NCBI RefSeq assembly: GCF_910592395.1
Contig: NC_088325.1
Coordinates: 11,102,109-11,166,108 of the forward strand
DNA length: 64,000 bases
Direction of reading: 5' to 3'
Source: Lineus longissimus
Lineage: Eukaryota > Nemertea > Pilidiophora > Heteronemertea > Lineidae
The notes beneath the pieces were generated by a model. The model was not told the DNA's origin. It saw nothing but the letters and a program-made list of their open reading frames with translations, and did not search any database. The position numbers and the translations under genes were made by a program. Below, piece by piece: positions 59,001 through 64,000 of this stretch (position 1 is its first letter; each line of letters starts with the position of its first letter).

Positions 59001-62000
59001 ACGATGGGCTACACAAACTGATGTACTCTCAGACAACATGCTGGGTCCATTGCTATAGATAATGGTTTATATGATACGCATACAAATCAAAAAATTTCGC
59101 CGAGATAACGGAAAAGGGGGGCGGTCGCTTCAGATTGACTGAGTGCAAGCAGGAAAGTAGTCGACCTATTGGATCCCTCCCCCGCCAGGGAAAAAAAGCA
59201 TCATAGTCGTTTTGATCCTTTAAAACAATTAATGGTACAATATATCAAAGTTCAGGTTGGTTGCTGCTGTTTTGCTTCAAGGAACCCAAGAGGTGTCACT
59301 ATTGAAAGTTGGTGCACTTTGATATGTCAGAAGAGTCAACGCAACACGAAAATTACCAAACGAACATTACGTTTTATTTATGCCAATCAATTTCGTTGCC
59401 CGTCAATGCCTCACGCCTTCGAGTGAAATGTTTCAAGACGCAATGTAAAGCAAAACACCCGGTTTTCGGAATGTTTGGTGGCGATGGCAGAAATAGCATT
59501 GGCAATTTCTTCCATTTCGGAAGATTACGACCTTTGGAAAAAAGTAAATCAGAAAATGAGCTCCACCTGTGGCATGGTTGCGTACGGGACGCAACATGGT
59601 AAAAGAAATGCGTGCCGGGTCGTCGGTGTATACATTCTACACGTTGGCCGTTTCCACTGCTGCCATGGATCAGGCCAGAGGCTGCAGAAACCGTTTCTTG
59701 CCTTGTAAAATTAATGCCAATGGGAAACGGTTGATTTGCGCACTGAATCAATGATTCATGAAGCTGTTGTGGTTTAGCAGAGGTGATTTAGTGTTCACAA
59801 CGGGGAAAATGGAGCCTTGAGAATGTAGAAAATATATCCATGTCAAGGATCTTCAACAAGTAAATAAAGTGAGATGTGGTAATATTTACCGGTCGCGTAT
59901 ACGTCAGAGAGTGGAAGTTTTCTGGGGGACCCAGCTGATGGGAATATGCCGAAAATAGTCTTGAAAGATTTGTTATTAAGAAAGCGATCGAGTGCCAGTT
60001 TCAAGTACTCCCGCAACTTTATTTGGCGTATTGCCGATATCGATGTGATGTTTATTGCAACCTTCTGCACCAGCCACTACCACTAAGCACGTTTCTAATG
60101 AGTACGAATTGGGCGATCGAGGAAGCTCAGATAAATCCTGCACAACCCCTCCTCCCCTTACGAAGCCATCCCCGAAAGACACTCTATAATAAATTCGATT
60201 AGCATACGACCTCGGCTAAATTAAGGAATAACCCTAGACACCTTTGCCCGCAACAGGCGTGAAATCAACTCTAAAGTCCAGCTTAATCACGGTATGGTGT
60301 CCCCTACGTGCCCTGCATTAATGCAACGCAGACTAATGTTGCTTGTTCATGTCATGTCTGAAGTGATGGATGTGAATTTGATGGGCTTGTGTCATGTTGC
60401 CGCTTGATAGCATAAAGAGGAATGATGCTAAGTGCTGCGAATTCAATATTAAACTGATCCTGTCTGGGGTAAAAACTCTAGACGTCAAAAGATATTACCT
60501 ATATCTTTTTTATAAGATATCCAACGCTCTAAGGGAAATAAATGGAAGTATTTTATGGAATAACTGAGCATGCACTTCTCTTCAAATTGGCCATGCTCTT
60601 CGAAATTTCTTTTTTGTAACATGTGCTAAAGGAAGGTAATTATGAACCGGTTGTCTTCATGACGTTTTATTGTTGGCCAGTCTAAGTCAAATATTGTGTT
60701 CAAATATTTTCCCACTGTTTTCATTAACATGAACTTGGATTTCAAGGAGAGGTAATGTTATATTTTCATGCGGCTAAGTTTAAATGACTTGACCCGTAAC
60801 TCTGTCAGTACCGGCCATACTCTTGTGATGGTTTGTGATCTTTCTTTAAACATCTGGAAATAGACATAAATAAATTATTATAGAGCCTATTCGAGTTCTC
60901 ATCTACTCTTCAATGATACCGAATATAGTAATGGCTCTCTCATTAACAAGATTGTCCGTTATTTCCATATATTCGACAGCAACTTTCAAAATGGTGATTT
61001 TTAAGTCGCCTGGTTTTGATATACCTAATATTACTGCCAGTCCCAGACTAGATTATTGACCATAAAACCCTCCCCTGTGCACTTTGGGCCAATTATGCGC
61101 CCAGGGAACCTGGTTTAATGTGGACAGTTTTGAAATTATTCATAAATACACAGTTCAAGGAATTTCTTACATACTATTCATGTCGTTTTAAAGCTTTTAT
61201 TATAAGTTTTCCAATAAAGCAACTATATAATTGTCATATGATATTCTAGTTGCCTGCAGACGTTGTTAAGTTGATGAGCGGTCGTAATTTAAAGCTGTTG
61301 TCTAAATTCCCAGCTTGATGATATCTGGCTGTCTTGTCTGTTGACTCTGGTCTCTTGGTTGCGGGGGTGTCCTTGGTTCGGTTCTCTGTATTGTTGGCAT
61401 GAGACCCTAGGCAGGTTAAAGCGAATTTCGCACAAGCAATGCAATGCTCTGCCGGCGGCTCAGTCGGTATCAAGATCAATTCCTTCATACGGGAGTTTTT
61501 CTGAATGGAATCCTACTGCGGGCCCTGCTGTCCACATGTTCATAGCCCACCAAATCTATATAACTAACTGATCTTCGCCGGACTTTTAAACAGGAAATGA
61601 GAAGGCATATTTTCATCGCCCGTGAAAATGTAAAGAGTGACCCATTCGTGGTCTAATGATAAAGTCATTAACATAAATTCTAACCCCTCTATCTCCTACG
61701 TCACCCACCACTGGAAAAACTTAAGAATTGGGTTTCTTTGTCAGGCAGGCGTACTCTATCCCACAGCCCATTCAAATCATTTGTAGCTTGCATGTTGAAT
61801 AAAAGTCGCTCAGCTCCCGGACCATAATTTCAGCAATCTGATAGGTTTGTTCAAACGACTACATTTCAATATGTTCGAGCATCTGAAATATTTCTGTAAA
61901 GCAAATATAATGCCAGTTTTTTTTCAGATGATGTCATCTCGTTGCATTTAGTACTATAGCAAGTAAGTTCACTTTTTATTAATGGTATAGCAGACACCGT

Positions 62001-64000
62001 GGAAACAAATACATGTACTTTACAATGGTTAGTCTCGAGGTTTTAGAGAGGCGGTATTGGAATTGAGGAATACCGCTTCGGCTCACTTAAAAAGTTTCAG
62101 CCAATCGATTGCCCTGGCTAAAACCCATCTGCTCGCAATATGTCAGCGACCTCCGTACAGCCAAGCTGTAGCGGCAACCATTTCCGAGCATAAAGGTTGC
62201 CGAACTCAGCTGAACATTGCCCTCCTAACGGCACATACAAGGTCGGGTATCGCATTACAACTGGCACCTGCATCCTAAGCCGGGCTTTTACAGCGCTACG
62301 AAGACAATGCCGGGGATAGGCTGCCTCCCCGACTCAATCCGTTTGTCTGCCTTCGTCTTTCTCCTCGTGTTTCCGGTTCTTGTTGAGTTGTGTTATCCCA
62401 TTCAGTATGCGGTTTTTGAAAGTGGGTATTAGCCCGAGCGAGGCCAAGTGGTCATAAACCGCTTCAACTGCCGGAAGAGGTCACATCACCATAATAGTAT
62501 TGGCCTGGTTGGGTGTGATCAGCCTCGGCAATTAGCAGTTTGGGACATAACACGAATTCTTTAATGACAATGTTGGTGATTATCCTGGTGTGCCTTCCTC
62601 GGGCGTGTCTGCGTTGACGTCTCTCTGTGGGCAGCACGTCAGCGGGAATGAATGCAGTAGTTAATAGAAAACACATTTTATCATAAAAAATGGCAGTTGG
62701 TAAGCTAGGTGTGGCATTTCGTCTGCATCATTCAGGCATCATAAAACTGTTAAACCAAGTTGACAAACCGGGTCTTTCTTGAAACTTTGTATGACGATTT
62801 CTCCCATTGCCGTTATCTTCACTGATACATGTGTTATTGTTGTACTCCACCCCTGACATTTGCCATGTCTACCTCGCCGCACAAAATCTATTTTCATTTC
62901 TAACAGTCCGCCATGCATGTAAGCGATCAGCGACATTGTGTACCGAATGTCTCAAAGACCTCCCTTTTGTCCGTGGGCTGGTCACAAAGGACCGCGAGAC
63001 AATCGAGTATTTTTTGCATGTGTATTTCTTTTCGCTTCTGCACTAGCAAGGATCGGAATGCAGAAAGATGCTTTTGTGACTGGCAACGAGAATTTGGCGT
63101 GACGAGTATAATCTATTCTACTTGATGACCGTGAACATTATAAACAGATATATATTTTCATCGGCATTTCGCCTGGGAAGACGATTTTTTTACGACAAAG
63201 TAAATGCTGTCCTAATGATAATCACCGAGCTAACCTTGACAAGGATTTCCTTTATGCTCCACAGACATAGCAGAAATGACAGAAAAATACAACATCTAAC
63301 ACGTTTTATTGCCAAGATTTAGTCGGAAGGAAGCGTGCAATAGTTATGTTCAATTTTCGATAGGAATTCCTGATGTCACAAGTATGTCAATTTTTCAAGA
63401 GATCCGATCCTTTTCTACGCGAATCGAACACTACGCAAGTAGATTTCATTATTGAATATTGCTGACCGCGGGGTACTATTGTAGTTCCAGAAAGTTTTTA
63501 TTTCCTGTTCACCAAAAGTGTCCCTCCAAGAGGGGTTAATGAGCGTATGATAATACGTTAAGTAGAATCACATCGCTTATGATATTACATTGAAAAGAAG
63601 TGCAAATAAGAAAACAAAAGGATATCGTATACCTTAGCTGGCAGTTTTCATATATATTCCCCATTGTCATGCCAGCATAGCAGCATTGAATATCACACCC
63701 CGAGATCGCGTGTGAATTTGCCATCGAATCACTGCTTATGATACACTATCCACAATCCAATCTAGGGATCATCTCAGTAGTGTTTATTGTCAAGAGATAT
63801 GAATTTGTCAATCTCTTCCCTCAACTCCCTCCCCGCAAAATCACGATTTGTGTTAGATGTTGTAGTTTGATCGTATTCAGTTGCTTATACCAATGTGCCC
63901 GTACAACCTTTGCAAGGTTCTTGACGAAAACTTTGATTCAGGTAAAACTAAAAGAGCATATTAAGTAAACTAGTATTCTCTATGGACCTTGAAAATAGTG
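56084..64000. other. Long non-coding stretch to the window end
   Basis: About 7.9 kb with no recognisable gene. A hairpin family copy lies at 56511-56592. Block 59300-59754 has overlapping open frames in four readings (up to 125 codons) with no known motif. Blocks 61300-61550 and 62050-62680 are GC-richer than their flanks and could be old insertions. Confidence 0.5.
56511..56592 (+). repeat. 'gattctta / cttgtaac' hairpin family, copy 3
   Basis: 'attcgttataagattcgt' (56511-56528) is the reverse complement, with one mismatch, of 'acgaatcttgtaacgaat' (56553-56570), giving an 18-bp stem. After it come 'gaacgtacatgtccatg' words like those of copies 1 and 2. Confidence 0.6.

Noticed and set aside
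59374-59754. Several overlapping open frames up to 125 codons
   Set aside because: Four readings are open at once, which reflects local scarcity of stops. No domain is recognised.

Overview
The window looks like 64 kb of gene-poor, AT-rich (about 60% A+T by eye) nuclear DNA from an animal, probably a marine invertebrate. I see no host gene I can name: no exon of a recognisable family, no rRNA, no confident tRNA, and no operon-like or bacterial features. Open frames other than the retrotransposon are about as long as chance predicts for this base composition. The organism guess is inference. It rests on dispersed short foldback repeats, frequent ACATGTA/TACATGTA palindromes and a Ty3/gypsy pol remnant of a type common in invertebrate genomes. 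A lophotrochozoan (mollusc, brachiopod or annelid) would fit, but other invertebrates are not excluded.

The only protein-coding remnant I recognise is at 4.29-5.82 kb. It is a dead Ty3/gypsy pol fragment broken by frameshifts and a stop. It runs from the linker before reverse transcriptase (RT) through RT into RNase H, and is then joined to a second, slightly different copy of the middle of RT. LTRs, gag, protease and integrase are absent.

The rest is mostly unlabelled DNA with many short repeats. Terminal-inverted-repeat or foldback elements lie at 8053-8250, 13640-13768, 17520-18046, 34053-34098, 37993-38124 and 44623-45652. The last two large ones stand out: a 527-bp element with arms of about 122 bp, and a 1,030-bp element with internal tandem repeats and oppositely oriented TCAAGGTCA motifs in its two halves. 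Dispersed families occur several times: 'agagaggt' (9263, 15546, 35741), 'cccggttgttcaaaagc' (2684, 2847, 26262, 32663 reversed), and a 'gattctta' hairpin family (29505, 50745, 56511).

Diverged local tandem duplications lie at 2.7-3.0, 15.8-16.7, 19.9-20.0, 37.5-37.9, 48.4-49.0, 52.5-52.9 and 53.9-54.5 kb. Simple repeats include (TCATCG)8 at 18605, a 21-C run at 16294 and a TTG array at 45436.

Overall this reads as an intergenic desert or long intron, shaped by non-autonomous DNA transposons and local duplication, with one old recombinant retrotransposon fragment. A few clusters of transcription-factor-like motifs and one unusually long open frame (28534-29112, minus strand) deserve a check. 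Nothing here proves a new functional system.
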